Source: Zygaena filipendulae
Lineage: Eukaryota > Arthropoda > Insecta > Lepidoptera > Zygaenidae
Assembly (NCBI GenBank): GCA_907165275.2
Contig: OU015650.1
Span: forward strand, 13,732,001 to 13,796,000
Reading direction: 5' to 3'
DNA: 64,000 bases
Shown: piece by piece, positions 10,804 through 21,637 of the stretch
Position numbering within the stretch: position 1 is the stretch's first letter
Layout of the letters: each line of letters begins with the position of its first letter
The notes under the pieces: generated by a model
What the model saw: the letters and a program-made list of their open reading frames with translations, nothing else
Told to the model about the DNA's origin: nothing
The model's database searches: none
Program-made: the position numbers and the translations under genes

Positions 10804-11146
10804 TATACAACGTGTTAATGAATTAACTGAAAACCTGATACACCCCATATAAAAAAATGATTAAAATATATTTTATGTCGAAAAAATGTATACTTTAAAA
10901 GTTATTCGACATTAGTTTGGAGGTGACCTATCTACGAAATTCCAAGCGCTACGCCCGCGTCCACCGGTTCGATTTTTTTTGCTGCGGGCGGCGTACGCGC
11001 CAAATATTGTATTATAAATAATTTAGACATGGGCTGATAAAAATTAAAAAAATTAACCTATATTAAAACATAGTGCGATCGATTTGCTAGTCGATTCTGA
11101 GCAAACAACTTTCTAGTTTTCAGTTAATTCATTAACACGTTGTATA
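10804..11146. mobile_element. MITE family 2 (TATACAACGTG ends), copy 1
   Basis: A 343-bp element with about 28 bp of near-perfect inverted terminus. The left end reads TATACAACGTGTTAATGAAT and the right end is its reverse complement. The outer TA is consistent with a TA target duplication (Tc1/mariner-like). The interior contains GGAGGTGACCTATCTACG and a GC-rich GCGGCGTACGCGCC block. Other copies are at 22671-22982 and 34485-34835. No transposase. Confidence 0.8.
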
Positions 11147-11319
11147 GAGATACCTAATAATCCGTGTGCCAAATTTCATTCAACTTTTGCTATTTTATGT
11201 AGGTAATGAATTTAAACGAATTATTTTAAAAGTAAGATCACGTAAAACAATAATTTTTTTAGCAAAGCAAAGGACACGCAGGACGCACCTTGAATTTAAG
11301 CTATCTATACATCTTTATC

Positions 11320-11647
11320 TTTACATATAAATAAAATTGAAGTGTCCGTTTGTAATTTAAAATTAACAGCTTTTCACTAAATGTTTATGAAAGTACCGTA
11401 AAATTATATACCGTAGGTACTTACTAACATAAAAAAACATTTTTTTTTATTTTTCTCTGTCTGACTGTCGATCTGTCTGTCTGTTTGTTCCGACTAATAT
11501 CTGAAATAGCTGGACAGATTTTAACGGGACTTTCACTAGTAGATAGCTAATGGTATCAGAAGTAACTCAGGTTACTTTTATTTTAGAAAAAAAAAGTCCT
11601 CGGCAATTCCGAAACCCACGCGGGTGAAACCGCGGGGCACAGCTAGT
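11320..11647 (+). mobile_element. Helitron-like element, near full length
   Basis: From ACATATAAATAAAATTGAAG through a CTGTCTGTCTGTTTGTTCCG tract to CGGGTGAAACCGCG and CACAGCTAGT. Long subtype. Confidence 0.7.
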
Positions 11648-11649
11648 CT

Positions 11650-12425
11650 AACATGATGATCATTTTGATAACTGAGAACAGATATCGTGGATGTGACGTA
11701 AGTCATATCACAATAACATGCAACTTTAGACTCGCTTGCGTCTGAGCAGGACAAGGTGATCCGGTGCAACCACGGCAACTCTATAACGGGCAATATTGTT
11801 TGTATTGTAAAATGTAGCAACTAGCTTGTAATAAAAGAGACGATGAAATTTTGATTTGCACATTTTAAAGCCGCCAAAGATCACCTTTTAACCTTTCAGG
11901 GGATAATTCAGCTAATCGTCTGTATCAACTTTTTCTATAGGCCCATCTCTATATTATTTGTCTAGGAAAAATCTCAGAGAAACCACATCAAATAAAATAC
12001 CATAATATTATGGTTAAGAGATTTTTTTTCACTCCTATACTAACTTCCCTCTACTTGATGCCATGTCAATACTAAAAAATAATGATGTGCTGCTGCCTAA
12101 AATAATATTTGTGGGTATTAGTTGAACATAAAAAAAAATCTTGTGAGTGCATAGGTTTCGTGGATTAAGCTTCTATTTCTGCTACTGCCATCAATCAGTT
12201 TGCTTGTCTCTTTCGTCATAACTACATTACAAAATCTGAGCACGTTCAAAACAACGTGAGTTCATTTCGTTCACCGCTATACCACAGTATATGGAGGAGA
12301 TATACGTACAGTACCGAAGGTGCCGAGCCTAAGGTTTCACAAGTATATAATGCTTATAGTAAATTGTCCTGTAAGAGCCCTGGACTCGACAACTCTTCCA
12401 AACAAATCTGTATCTATATTTATCA
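11650..12425. other. Intergenic, nothing assigned
   Basis: The ORFs at 11578-11820 (minus, overlapping the element end) and 12256-12441 (plus) have no recognisable content. Confidence 0.45.
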
Positions 12426-12429
12426 ATTT

Positions 12430-12719
12430 ATTTATAGATAAATGAATCCCTATTTCCCTTGATCATGGCATCACGCGTGAATGGCTGGACCAATTTCGCT
12501 GATTCTTTTTTGTTGTGTTTGTTATTGTAAAGAGAAGAAGAATAAAAGAAGTTTGCAGTTCCTGCAGGAATTTCAATACTCATACTCTCCGACACGGTTG
12601 GACCGATTTTGAAGGGACTTTCACTGCTAATTAGCTGATGTTGGAGTAAATTAGGCTACTTTGAAGTTTCTGCGGGAATTTCGAAACTCACTCGGGTGAA
12701 ACAGCGGGGCATAGCTAGT
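12430..12719 (+). mobile_element. Helitron-like element
   Basis: Starts TAGATAAATGAATCCCTATT and ends GGGGCATAGCTAGT. Confidence 0.6.
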
Positions 12720-12721
12720 AT

Positions 12722-12833
12722 TATATATAAAAATAAATCCCTATTTCCCTTAGTCACTATAGGGTATCTTAATCCCAAAATTCCCTCGGGAACTCCATAA
12801 TTACTGCGAGCGAAACCGCGACGGACAGTTGGT
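12722..12833 (+). mobile_element. Helitron-like element, internally deleted
   Basis: Begins with the same AAATCCCTATTTCCCTTAG head as the preceding copy and ends CGGACAGTTGGT, a mutated CTAGT. It is a tandem neighbour of 12430-12719 with the middle missing. Confidence 0.5.
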
Positions 12834-12839
12834 ATATAA

Positions 12840-13252
12840 ATAAAAACATAGGTTAAAAATTGCGTAGGCTAGCTGCTGGGGTCGCCCTTACCCCGATTTC
12901 CCGTACGATTGCCTCGTCTAGACTAGACTGCTTCTTCGAATCTCCGTAACCTATCAACTGATAGGTTTGTGTCATCACAGTGATTTACACACACTGCGAA
13001 GTATGAATAGATTATAGTTATTAACGATATGCACGTTTGAACAAGCGGTAGGTATCTACACTACATACCGGAACGTTACATATTTGTAATGCGTGTGCAC
13101 ACAACTGGCTGCTAGTTGAATTGTAATTGAAATAAGATTGAAGTTTAAAAAAAAATTTAATGCTCAGAGAGGATCATAGGGCAATGTTCACGCAAAGCAC
13201 AAAACACAATATCAAAACACCATAACTTCCGGGCCCTTATTTACTACTAGCA
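12840..13252. other. Intergenic, nothing assigned
   Basis: Contains a short dyad CCTATCAACTGATAGG near 12949. No gene or element recognised. Confidence 0.4.
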
Positions 13253-14559
13253 TAGAATAGAATAGAATAGAATAGAATAGAATAGAATAGAATAGAATAG
13301 AATAGAATAGAATAGAATAGAATAGAATAGAATAGAATAGAATAGAATAGAATAGAATAGAATAGAATAGAATAGAATAGAATAGAATAGAATAGAATAG
13401 AATAGAATAGAATAGAATAGAATAGAATAGAATAGAATAGAATAGAATAGAATAGAATAGAATAGAATAGAATAGAATAGAATAGAATAGAATAGAATAG
13501 AATAGAATAGAATAGAATAGAATAGAATAGAATAGAATAGAATAGAATAGAATAGAATAGAATAGAATAGAATAGAATAGAATAGAATAGAATAGAATAG
13601 AATAGAATAGAATAGAATAGAATAGAATAGAATAGAATAGAATAGAATAGAATAGAATAGAATAGAATAGAATAGAATAGAATAGAATAGAATAGAATAG
13701 AATAGAATAGAATAGAATAGAATAGAATAGAATAGAATAGAATAGAATAGAATAGAATAGAATAGAATAGAATAGAATAGAATAGAATAGAATAGAATAG
13801 AATAGAATAGAATAGAATAGAATAGAATAGAATAGAATAGAATAGAATAGAATAGAATAGAATAGAATAGAATAGAATAGAATAGAATAGAATAGAATAG
13901 AATAGAATAGAATAGAATAGAATAGAATAGAATAGAATAGAATAGAATAGAATAGAATAGAATAGAATAGAATAGAATAGAATAGAATAGAATAGAATAG
14001 AATAGAATAGAATAGAATAGAATAGAATAGAATAGAATAGAATAGAATAGAATAGAATAGAATAGAATAGAATAGAATAGAATAGAATAGAATAGAATAG
14101 AATAGAATAGAATAGAATAGAATAGAATAGAATAGAATAGAATAGAATAGAATAGAATAGAATAGAATAGAATAGAATAGAATAGAATAGAATAGAATAG
14201 AATAGAATAGAATAGAATAGAATAGAATAGAATAGAATAGAATAGAATAGAATAGAATAGAATAGAATAGAATAGAATAGAATAGAATAGAATAGAATAG
14301 AATAGAATAGAATAGAATAGAATAGAATAGAATAGAATAGAATAGAATAGAATAGAATAGAATAGAATAGAATAGAATAGAATAGAATAGAATAGAATAG
14401 AATAGAATAGAATAGAATAGAATAGAATAGAATAGAATAGAATAGAATATAATAGAATAGAATAGAATAGAATAGAATAGAATAGAATAGAATAGAATAG
14501 AATAGAATAGAATAGAATAGAATAGAATAGAATAGAATAGAATAGAATAGAATAGAATA
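13253..14559. repeat. (AATAG)n satellite, about 261 units
   Basis: About 1,307 bp of pure pentanucleotide AATAG. The only interruption I see is G to T at 14450. The minus strand reads as endless FYSIL-type peptide in two frames, because 5-bp units contain no stop in those frames. Neither frame is a gene. The unit is not the insect telomeric TTAGG. Confidence 0.97.
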
Positions 14560-14657
14560 CACCAAAATAATATTACAGTGTGTTTACAGAAACTTATAAC
14601 TAAAGGCATACAAAAGGCGGTCTTATCGCTTTACTAGCGATCTCTTCCAGACAACCT

Positions 14658-14744
14658 TTACATCAGCTATCTGCTAGTGAAAGTCCCGTTAAAATCGGTC
14701 CAGTCGTTTCAGAGATTAGCCGGAACAAACAGAGAGACGGAGAA
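14658..14744 (-). mobile_element. Helitron-like fragment
   Basis: Inverted internal part with AAAGTCCCGTTAAAATCGGT and GGAACAAACAGAGAGACGG. It has no end of its own and runs into a different repeat. Confidence 0.5.
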
Positions 14745-14747
14745 AAA

Positions 14748-14925
14748 TTTAAAAAAATATTGGACACGTATTCTTTCATTTTTTACGTTATCAAAAAATA
14801 ACGGAGATACATTAAGTCGAAATGTATATATAACAACACGCTGTGCTACAGTTTAAAGCACGTTGTGACGTCTTTTTTAGTAATCTACAAGACGGACTAA
14901 ATTGAATTTTGATTTTCATACCCCG
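14748..14925. mobile_element. MITE family 3 (TAGTCCGTC type), deleted copy
   Basis: Contains AATATTGGACACGTATTCTT, AAAATAACGGAGATACATT, then CAAGACGGACTAAATTGAA. These are landmarks of the fuller copies at 43506-43937 and 62141-62442. Confidence 0.55.
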
Positions 14926-14931
14926 GAAACA

Positions 14932-15021
14932 AGGGGTACAGAAGGACATAGGGTACTTTGCATCCCGGAATTCCCGGGGGAAACCCGAAATTGTCGCGGG
15001 TGGAACCGCGGGCAACAGCTA
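14932..15021 (+). mobile_element. Helitron-like 3' end fragment
   Basis: From GGGGTACAGAAGGACATAGG to GGGCAACAGCTAG. It lies in the opposite orientation to the fragment at 14658-14744 across the MITE. Confidence 0.6.
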
Positions 15022-15630
15022 GAAACTAGATACCTAAATGTCAAATATTAGTAGGGTATTATTGATAACAGGTTAAAAACAATGTCGCACCAAAACCGCA
15101 TTACCTACCTATGCCGCGGCGGTGGCAATATAATGTGTCAAATGTTTACAAAATATGCTATACTGTAATAAAATACAGCCTGTAACCAAGTAAGCATATT
15201 GTCCGACTAAAGCAACATCCAAGGTTACTAATTAACATCGTTCACATTCGCCCGCGCCGCAAGCACGCCGAAAAATTCCGCGGGACGAAATACCGCGAGC
15301 TTTCTAGTCCAAGGTCGTTGGCTCAAACGAATCGATGTACTCGTGCCGTCAAGTATTGGCGCGTGCGTTGAAAAAAAAAAACAAATGTTACTGTCCACTT
15401 TGACAAGTTATACCTAATCGTAATCAGCGGGGTAAGCCAAGTTGACGTTCTACAATCGTTAACGAATAGAATAGAAAACTTTTGTAACGAACCGTCATGT
15501 CACTTGGTCAGCCAATCAAGACTAATTGTCAAGTGGTCACGCAAAACTAAAGTTTTGATTAGCTGATTTTTTTTATTTTTTTTTTTTTAATTACATAATA
15601 CGAGTATGTCATTAAGTGTTACAACACAAG
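15022..15630. other. Intergenic, GC-richer patch
   Basis: About 15,240-15,380 is richer in CG dinucleotides than its surroundings. A short GAATAGAATAG echo of the satellite sits near 15465. No gene assigned. Confidence 0.35.
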
Positions 15631-15631
15631 T

Positions 15632-15865
15632 GGACATAGATAAGCAATAGTGTGTTAACCCACACTGGCGAAATTTTGAGTAAATAAAGTTTTAAAATTA
15701 TAGCGCCATTTTGTGTAAATTTTTTGGTGTTCAATATTCAGTTACATATTTAAACAATGTAATAAGGTAAACACATAATTAAAAAACATTCTCTAACTCT
15801 CAATAAATCGTTCTGAATCAATAACTTCATTTTGTGGGTTAACATGTTATTGCTTATCTGCGTCC
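15632..15865. mobile_element. MITE family 4 (GGACATAGATAAGCAATA ends), copy 1
   Basis: A 234-bp element with imperfect inverted ends of about 31 bp: GGACATAGATAAGCAATAGT on the left and ATTGCTTATCTGCGTCC on the right. It is flanked by AAGT on both sides (15628-15631 and 15866-15869). A second copy is at 53595-53830. Confidence 0.75.
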
Positions 15866-15974
15866 AAGTGTTCTAAGGAACGGAAGCGCTCATTCTCCTT
15901 ATTGGTAAATATGTTCAATGTACGTAAACACATGTGGATTCTACTGTTTTAGGCGGCTATGTATAAATTATTGT

Positions 15975-16132
15975 AAACTCGCTGGTCCCTCGGTTATACC
16001 TGCGTTAATTTCGAAATTCCTACGGGAATTCCGGGGCAACGTGTATGGAAAATTTCATGATGATCAATTGCCGCTGCGTAGTCAGACAACAGACAGGCAG
16101 ACAGACAAAGTTACGGTCGCATTTATATTAGT
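15975..16132 (-). mobile_element. Helitron-like element, degraded
   Basis: Inverted copy starting ACTCGCTGGTCCCTCGG and ending near GTCGCATTTATATTAGTA. Confidence 0.55.
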
Positions 16133-16216
16133 ACCTTTCTATGGAAGTATGGATTTTACTCACCAAAAACAAAAATGGTTACCACTTAGTTAGCCACTAC
16201 AACGAATGTTGACTAT

Positions 16217-16518
16217 GCTTACTATTTTATAAATACGAAAGTTTGTTTGTTTGTTACGCTTTCACGCTCAACCTATCATCATAAAATTTTGCATATCTAC
16301 ACGTTTTCAGGGGTAGGTACAGAGAAGGACATAGGGTACTTTTTATCCCGGAATTCCCAAGGAAACTCCGTACTAAGACAGGTGAAACTACATTAAATTT
16401 TGCATACTACTCATTGTCAAGGGTAGGTACAAAAAAAAAATTAGGGTAGTACTTTTATCTCGGAACACTCGCGAGATCTCCGAAATTAACGCGGCTGAAA
16501 CCGCGGGAAACAGCTAGT
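16217..16518 (+). mobile_element. Helitron-like element with internal duplication
   Basis: Starts TTACTATTTTATAAATACG and ends GGAAACAGCTAGT. The section from AAATTTTGCATA to AGGGTA...TTTATC appears twice, so the copy seems to have duplicated about 110 bp of its right half. Confidence 0.65.
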
Positions 16519-16539
16519 AGAAATATAGCTTCAACTTTC

Positions 16540-16762
16540 ACACAGTGGTCAGTGCTCCGGCGGGGGTGGAGGGGGACGCGGGCGGGAGTGGGGTTCGATC
16601 GGCGCGGGCCGCGGAGAAATGGCGGCGGATGGCCGGCGCGGTCGATGTTCGATCAGCGACCACATGTTCGGCCGGCAGTTGCCACACAGCCTCTCGGGAG
16701 TTTGCGTCAGCCCGACTGGGTGTGGTGAAACCTGCCAGATCAACGACGAGCGTTTGTTTGGT
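16540..16762 (+). promoter_or_regulatory. CpG-rich patch, candidate promoter or 5' noncoding exon
   Basis: About 200 bp very rich in G, C and CpG within AT-rich DNA. It begins at an initiator-like GGTCAGTGCTC and runs to a possible splice donor TTTGTTTG|GTAAAC. The first coding exon of the downstream dehydrogenase (21638) starts with a splice acceptor four bases before the ATG, so an upstream noncoding exon is expected. This is one candidate; 19600-19710 is another. The overlapping short ORFs in several frames are probably composition artefacts. Confidence 0.3.
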
Positions 16763-16861
16763 AAACAGGAACTGTCATTTATTATGCTGAAGGTCTCGAA
16801 TATACGAGGGCGTCGTAGGTATATTGCTCATAATATTATTATTGTTTTTTTTTTATTTATT

Positions 16862-17151
16862 ACTAGCTGTGCCCCGCGGTTTCAGCCGCGTGAGTTTCGA
16901 AATCCCCGCAGGAACTCCAAAGTAGCCTAATTTACTCCTTATAAAATCAACTAATTAGCAGTGAAAGTGCAGTCAAAATTGGTTCAACCGTTTCGGGGAT
17001 TCACCCGCGTGAGTTTCGGATTTCCCGCAGGATTAGGAACCGTTGCGGACGTAGACAGAACCACCCGCGAAAGTTTCATCACAATCGGACCAATGGTTTA
17101 GAAACGCATAGAGGACAAAAATACAAACATTGATTTTTATTTATAAAGATT
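16862..17151 (-). mobile_element. Helitron-like element
   Basis: Begins ACTAGCTGTGCCCCGCGG and ends TTTTTATTTATAAAGATTAC. The motif TTCGGGGATTCACCCGCGTG in the middle repeats the terminal hairpin sequence. Confidence 0.65.
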
Positions 17152-17497
17152 ACTCGTACCTAGGTTCTTTTAACTTCATATTATTATTACCTACAGTCCT
17201 TCAAAGACATTGCATCACAAGTATCACTAGACTTAAATCTCGAATAAGTAATCTCTGAAATAATAATTTAAACCTAAAAAGTTTGTACCTACCTATCCTA
17301 AAAAACAAGTTCCGTGTAGAGTCTATTCTAAAATAAGTGTTAAAAAAACATATTTATATGTATGAAACGGGTTTTTTTAGTAGGTACAGGTATAAATTTT
17401 TTTTAAATACTTTTAATAAAACGTATTTATGTAGGTATATATGTCTAAGTCATATTCATTGTTCTTAATGAATACCTATTATTTATAATCTATATCT
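17152..17497. other. Intergenic, nothing assigned
   Basis: AT-rich, no gene or element recognised. Confidence 0.45.
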
Positions 17498-17698
17498 AAC
17501 TATATCTTTTCCCCGCGGTTTCATACATGGTAAATTCGAGTTCCCGCGGGAATTCTGTGATAAAAATTACCCTACGTCGCGTCGTTCTCTGTAGGTACTC
17601 CTGACAACGTGCATGCAAAATTTCCTGTTGATCAGTTGAGCCGTTAAGTCGTGAAAGCGTAACAAACAAACAACCTCACTTTCGCATTTATACCTAAT
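17498..17698 (-). mobile_element. Helitron-like element, classic subtype
   Basis: Inverted, with TCCCCGCGGTTTCATACATG, CCTGACAACGTGCATGCAAA and GTGAAAGCGTAACAAACAAA. Joined directly to the next copy. Confidence 0.65.
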
Positions 17699-18008
17699 AC
17701 TAGCTGTGCCCCGCGGTTTCACCTACGTGAGTTTCGGTATTCCCGCAGGAACTCCAATACATCTAATTTACTCCTTATAACAACAGCTAAATAGCAGTGA
17801 AAGTCCCGTCAATATCGGTCCAACCGTTTCGGAGATTCACCCGCGTGAGTTTCAGAATTCCCGCAGGAACTCAAAACTTCTTTTATATAAACCTTTTCCT
17901 GACAATAATGAACACAAAAAAAAACAATTATCCAATTTGGTGCAGTCGTTTGGAAGTTATGCGCTTAGCAACACATTTGGCGATTCATTTTTATTATATA
18001 AGATTAGT
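17699..18008 (-). mobile_element. Helitron-like element, same subtype as 16862-17151
   Basis: Begins ACTAGCTGTGCCCCGCGG, carries the second internal GGAGATTCACCCGCGTGAG, and ends TTTTTATTATATAAGATTAG. Confidence 0.65.
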
Positions 18009-18434
18009 AAGGATTAGCGATAATATGTATTTTATTTTATACTTACTAGGTGCCCACAGGAATTTCGGGATAAAAGTAGGTAACTAACTACCTATGGACT
18101 TTTCTCTACCCCTATAATATACTGTATGCACATGAATTTTAGAATTTTTTTAGAATTTAGAATTTTAGAATTTATTTATTTTTATTTCGTAGGTTACATT
18201 ACTCTTGAAATATGTCACAGCTATTAAAATTAAAATTTATCAATGATCTGGCGTCAAAGCGTAGCAAATACACAAACAAATTAATACCAATCAGAATTAG
18301 TCTATATACAGTCTATTATTTGAAATATCATTAAAAAAATAAAAATATTATCATAATATATTACCAGACGTGCCTAATCTTCAATATTAATCTCTGGCGT
18401 AAACAAACTTCTTCACTATACAGTTTATAACAAA

Positions 18435-18631
18435 GTCGCTTCCCGCTGATGTCTGTCTGTGCCTATGTATGCTTAGATCTTTAAAACTACGCAACGGATT
18501 TATATGACTTGTCACCAATAGATAGAGTCGATAGAGTGATTCATGAGCAAGGTTTATACCTATATTTTATCCTGGAATTCCTGCGGGAACTTCGAAATTG
18601 CCGCGGGTGAAACCGCGGGGGACGCAGCTAG
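18435..18631 (+). mobile_element. Helitron-like element
   Basis: Ends CCGCGGGTGAAACCGCGGGG then GACGCAGCTAGG. The 5' boundary is uncertain. Confidence 0.55.
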
Positions 18632-18757
18632 GTAGTATAACAATAATAATACTTAGTAATTTTGCGCTTTTAAGAGTTTATAGATATTATGTGAAATATA
18701 CAACGTGTGAAAAACTGATACCTATTTGTAAGAAGGACGTAGGTACTTATATGTTTC

Positions 18758-19013
18758 ACTAGCTGTCCCCAGCGGTTTTACCCGCGGTGATTTCGGAGTT
18801 CCCGTGGGAATTTCGGGTCAAAAAATATCTAACCTAATATGTCACTTAGGACTGTACCGTAGCTTCCTATAAGTGAAAGAATTTTTAAAATCGGTTCATT
18901 AGATCCAGAGATTACCGCTTACAACGCTTCTATTCTATTCTATTCTATTCTATTCTACAACGACGTCAAAAACTCACAAACTCTTACCTACCTCTTTATA
19001 ATATTAGTACAGA
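18758..19013 (-). mobile_element. Helitron-like element interrupted by a TTCTA microsatellite
   Basis: Inverted copy from ACTAGCTGTCCCCAGCGG to CCTCTTTATAATATTAGTA. At 18928-18957 six units of TTCTA, the reverse complement of the satellite at 13253-14559 apart from phase, sit where other copies read TACAACGTCACAAA. Confidence 0.7.
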
Positions 19014-19288
19014 TTAGTCAGAAGGAGGGTGCAGTGTGGCGAGTACTTTAAAATATCACTTTTGGAACTGTTCCATTTTTAAACTTCTTTGTGACAGTGA
19101 GCAACAAAATTGCACAGTTAGTGACGAATTGGAATCACGGTTTCTTTAAGAATTTCTGTTTGGTTTTATTTGAAGTTTCATGACATGCACGTATATTATG
19201 TATCTCTATCTACCTATTGGTAGTTGAACACGGCACCGGTACAAGCATCAGTTTTTTTCCCTTAGTCAAATGACGAAGTACAGATTAG

Positions 19289-19327
19289 GCAATTGCAATT
19301 GCAATTGCAATTGCAATTGCAATTGCA
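19289..19327. repeat. (GCAATT)n hexamer tract
   Basis: About 6.5 units of GCAATT. It lies immediately before a hAT-like end remnant. Confidence 0.85.
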
Positions 19328-19334
19328 CCACGAA

Positions 19335-19432
19335 TTTTTTTTAATATACAGGATTGGAGATTTTTCTAAGTTCTGATTAAGTACCTATTAGTGAGTAGTC
19401 AAGGGGGGGTATCGTAGATCCGCACCTGGTTG
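19335..19432. mobile_element. Degenerate hAT end related to 6130-6229
   Basis: GATTTTTCTAAGTTCTGATT, TAGTCAAGGGGGGG and TAGATCCGCACCTG follow in the same order as the right end of the element at 3188-6229, with substitutions. Confidence 0.5.
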
Positions 19433-19599
19433 CAGGCGAGGCTGATAAAAACAGCAAAGTTTAAATTCTATAATACCATCAAGATCATATAGTTTGCACG
19501 CTCAGAAAGGAACCCTGTGCTTCGACGGATAAAATTCTAATTTCTTTGCATAAATTATTTGAGAGACGCTCGAAGCGAACAACCAACTCGTTGAACTAA

Positions 19600-19710
19600 T
19601 AAACTCACAATCAGTTTGGAACAGCGATCGCGGCGCGAGGGACGCGCGCACCGCACACCGCACACCGCAGCTGTCAAATAGACACGCAATTTCCCGCCAT
19701 TTTTTCATTG
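19600..19710. promoter_or_regulatory. GC-rich promoter-like patch
   Basis: Contains GCGATCGCGGCGCGAGGG, a triplicated CGCACACC, CTGTCAAAT and CCCGCCATTTT in about 110 bp, before AT-rich DNA. This composition is common at insect housekeeping promoters. It could serve the dehydrogenase 2 kb downstream; no direct evidence. Confidence 0.3.
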
Positions 19711-19739
19711 TCGTTAAAAGTATTTAGGTACTCTTCATT

Positions 19740-20635
19740 ATTTATTTAGTACAAAATTAAACAGTTACAAAGTGAATGCTAGCACCTGAATTACATAAGA
19801 ATAATTCGGATTAATTGTAAGTATATTTATAAAGATATAGTTATTAATATTTATTTTAAGAGGAGGCTACCTATAATAACACTTCCGCCTTTTTTGTGGA
19901 TTAGTAATGTAGGTACGCAGTAGCACAGGCAGTAGTAATAAGACTAATAATGGTAATCAGATAAAAATATTCTTTGGCATTATTCTGTTTTGGTGAACAA
20001 ATAAATTTTAATATTTATTAGGTAAAAATCAGGATGTTCTAAGACTGTTAAAGTTCAAATGTAAAATATCAATAATAATTTTACAAATATTACAAGCGAC
20101 AAAATTAATGTAGGTATAGGTAATCGGTACAGTATATAGCATACATATTTTAGAACCAGAGCGATTTAGCGTACCGAAGAATTCTATAAGTACCTACTAG
20201 AACTTTAAAAGCCCTTCGCTCCTAGCTCTCTGGATTCAATTTTATTTCACAAGATGTGTCAAGTTGTATATAAAATTTTTAAATAGCGTTAAAAAACGCT
20301 ACTTATAAATTTTTCTCATTGAGGAAATTAAAAGTACCTACCTACACCAGCATTAGCTGCAATTTATTTACTTTGAGCGGCATCATTGAATGATCAATAC
20401 CACAGACCAATAATAATGTTTGTGTAACGTGCATTTTTGTTCTTTGGATTAATTCAGTATTTTATATTTTTTCGCTTTTTATCATTGTGTATTTTTGTGT
20501 TTTTTGAAGTAGGTTTTAATTTTTTTGCTTTGTAATTTATCATATAATAGTAAGTTACAATAGCCTAACGTTTACTGTTCATCCACCACCATCTTATTCA
20601 AAATATTATTTTTCTCCGACGCAAGGACGTCACTT
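19740..20635. other. Intergenic or 5' intron, nothing assigned
   Basis: AT-rich, no coding frame and no clear element. Confidence 0.45.
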
Positions 20636-20639
20636 AATT

Positions 20640-21084
20640 GTTGAGGAGCTCTTCTTAACTTAACCATCAGTTCCACTTCGCCATATGCATGTGACGAGCA
20701 TAAATTGCTTAGCAACCATATTCAAATAACCGAATCGGAACCCGTGAAGTTTAGTTATTATTGAGTAGTTCCAATGGCCATCAGTGGTCTTCATCATAAA
20801 TTCTACTTCACCCATTCAGAAGCAAATGAACGGTTTAGCTTGAAAAAAACTGAAATCGCTATAGGTCTGCCGATAATATTTGAAGAGTTCCCTTGACTGC
20901 TTAAAGAGTCCATCATCAGATCCTGACTGACTTGACAATGGGACCAACTTAGAAGCATACCTTTTCGCACAAGAAAACAATTTTCCAAACCGGTTCAACC
21001 GTCTTTGAGTAATCGGTGAACATACATAAAAAACAAACATACAGCCGAAACACAGAACTTCCTCCTTTTTGGAAGTCGGTTAAA
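20640..21084 (-). repeat. GGAGGAAGTT-family repeat (as at 3355-4115), inverted
   Basis: Ends with CTCCTTTTTGGAAGTCGGTT at its right side. Contains CAGTGGTCTTCATCATAAA, CGCTATAGGTCTGCCGAT and CATCATCAGATCCTGACTG. The minus-strand ORFs here are repeat translations. Confidence 0.6.
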
Positions 21085-21372
21085 AATATGAAATAAATTA
21101 AGATTAAATTAATTTTTTGTTAATGTATAATAATGCCAATAACCTATTACGATATTATTATAATGGTAAGTTAATACCTTAAAAAGGTAGGTACTTACCT
21201 CAAAAGTTGAATAAATCTGGTGTATTTTACAAATTTGACATAAAAGAAAAACTATCCACAACTTAACAACAATAAAGGATTAAATAAATAAAATAAATAA
21301 ATATCCACAACTTTATACAAATTGTTGATAACATAACACAAATGGCAAATAAAATAAAAGAAAATTACATTA

Positions 21373-21580
21373 ACTAGTCGATCCCCCACGGTTTCTACAC
21401 TCGCGCTAATTACCGAGTTCCCCCACGGGAACAAAAAGTAATAGGTCACTTAGGAACAGTGTATGGTATAGTTTATTAAAGAATTTTTCAAATCAGCTTA
21501 GTAGTTTTTGAGTTTATCCATTACAAACAAACAAACGTACAAAAAATCAAATATTTGCCCTTTTTATAATATGATATAGA
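21373..21580 (-). mobile_element. Helitron-like element, diverged
   Basis: From ACTAGTCGATCCCCCACGG to GCCCTTTTTATAATATGATA. It lies just upstream of the first coding exon of the dehydrogenase. Confidence 0.55.
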
Positions 21581-21637
21581 TGACAACCTATTTAAATAGT
21601 TATTTAATATTTATACATAACATCATTATTTTTGCAG

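Noticed and set aside
13253..14559. Telomeric repeat
   Set aside because: Insect telomeres are TTAGG; AATAG does not match in any phase or strand.
13212..14609. 465- and 442-aa minus-strand ORFs of repeated FYSIL
   Set aside because: They are translations of a pure AATAG pentamer array; no start context or real sequence beyond the repeat.
16545..16930. Alanine/arginine-rich ORFs in the CpG patch
   Set aside because: Open in three overlapping frames on both strands because stops are rare in GC-rich DNA; no protein signature.
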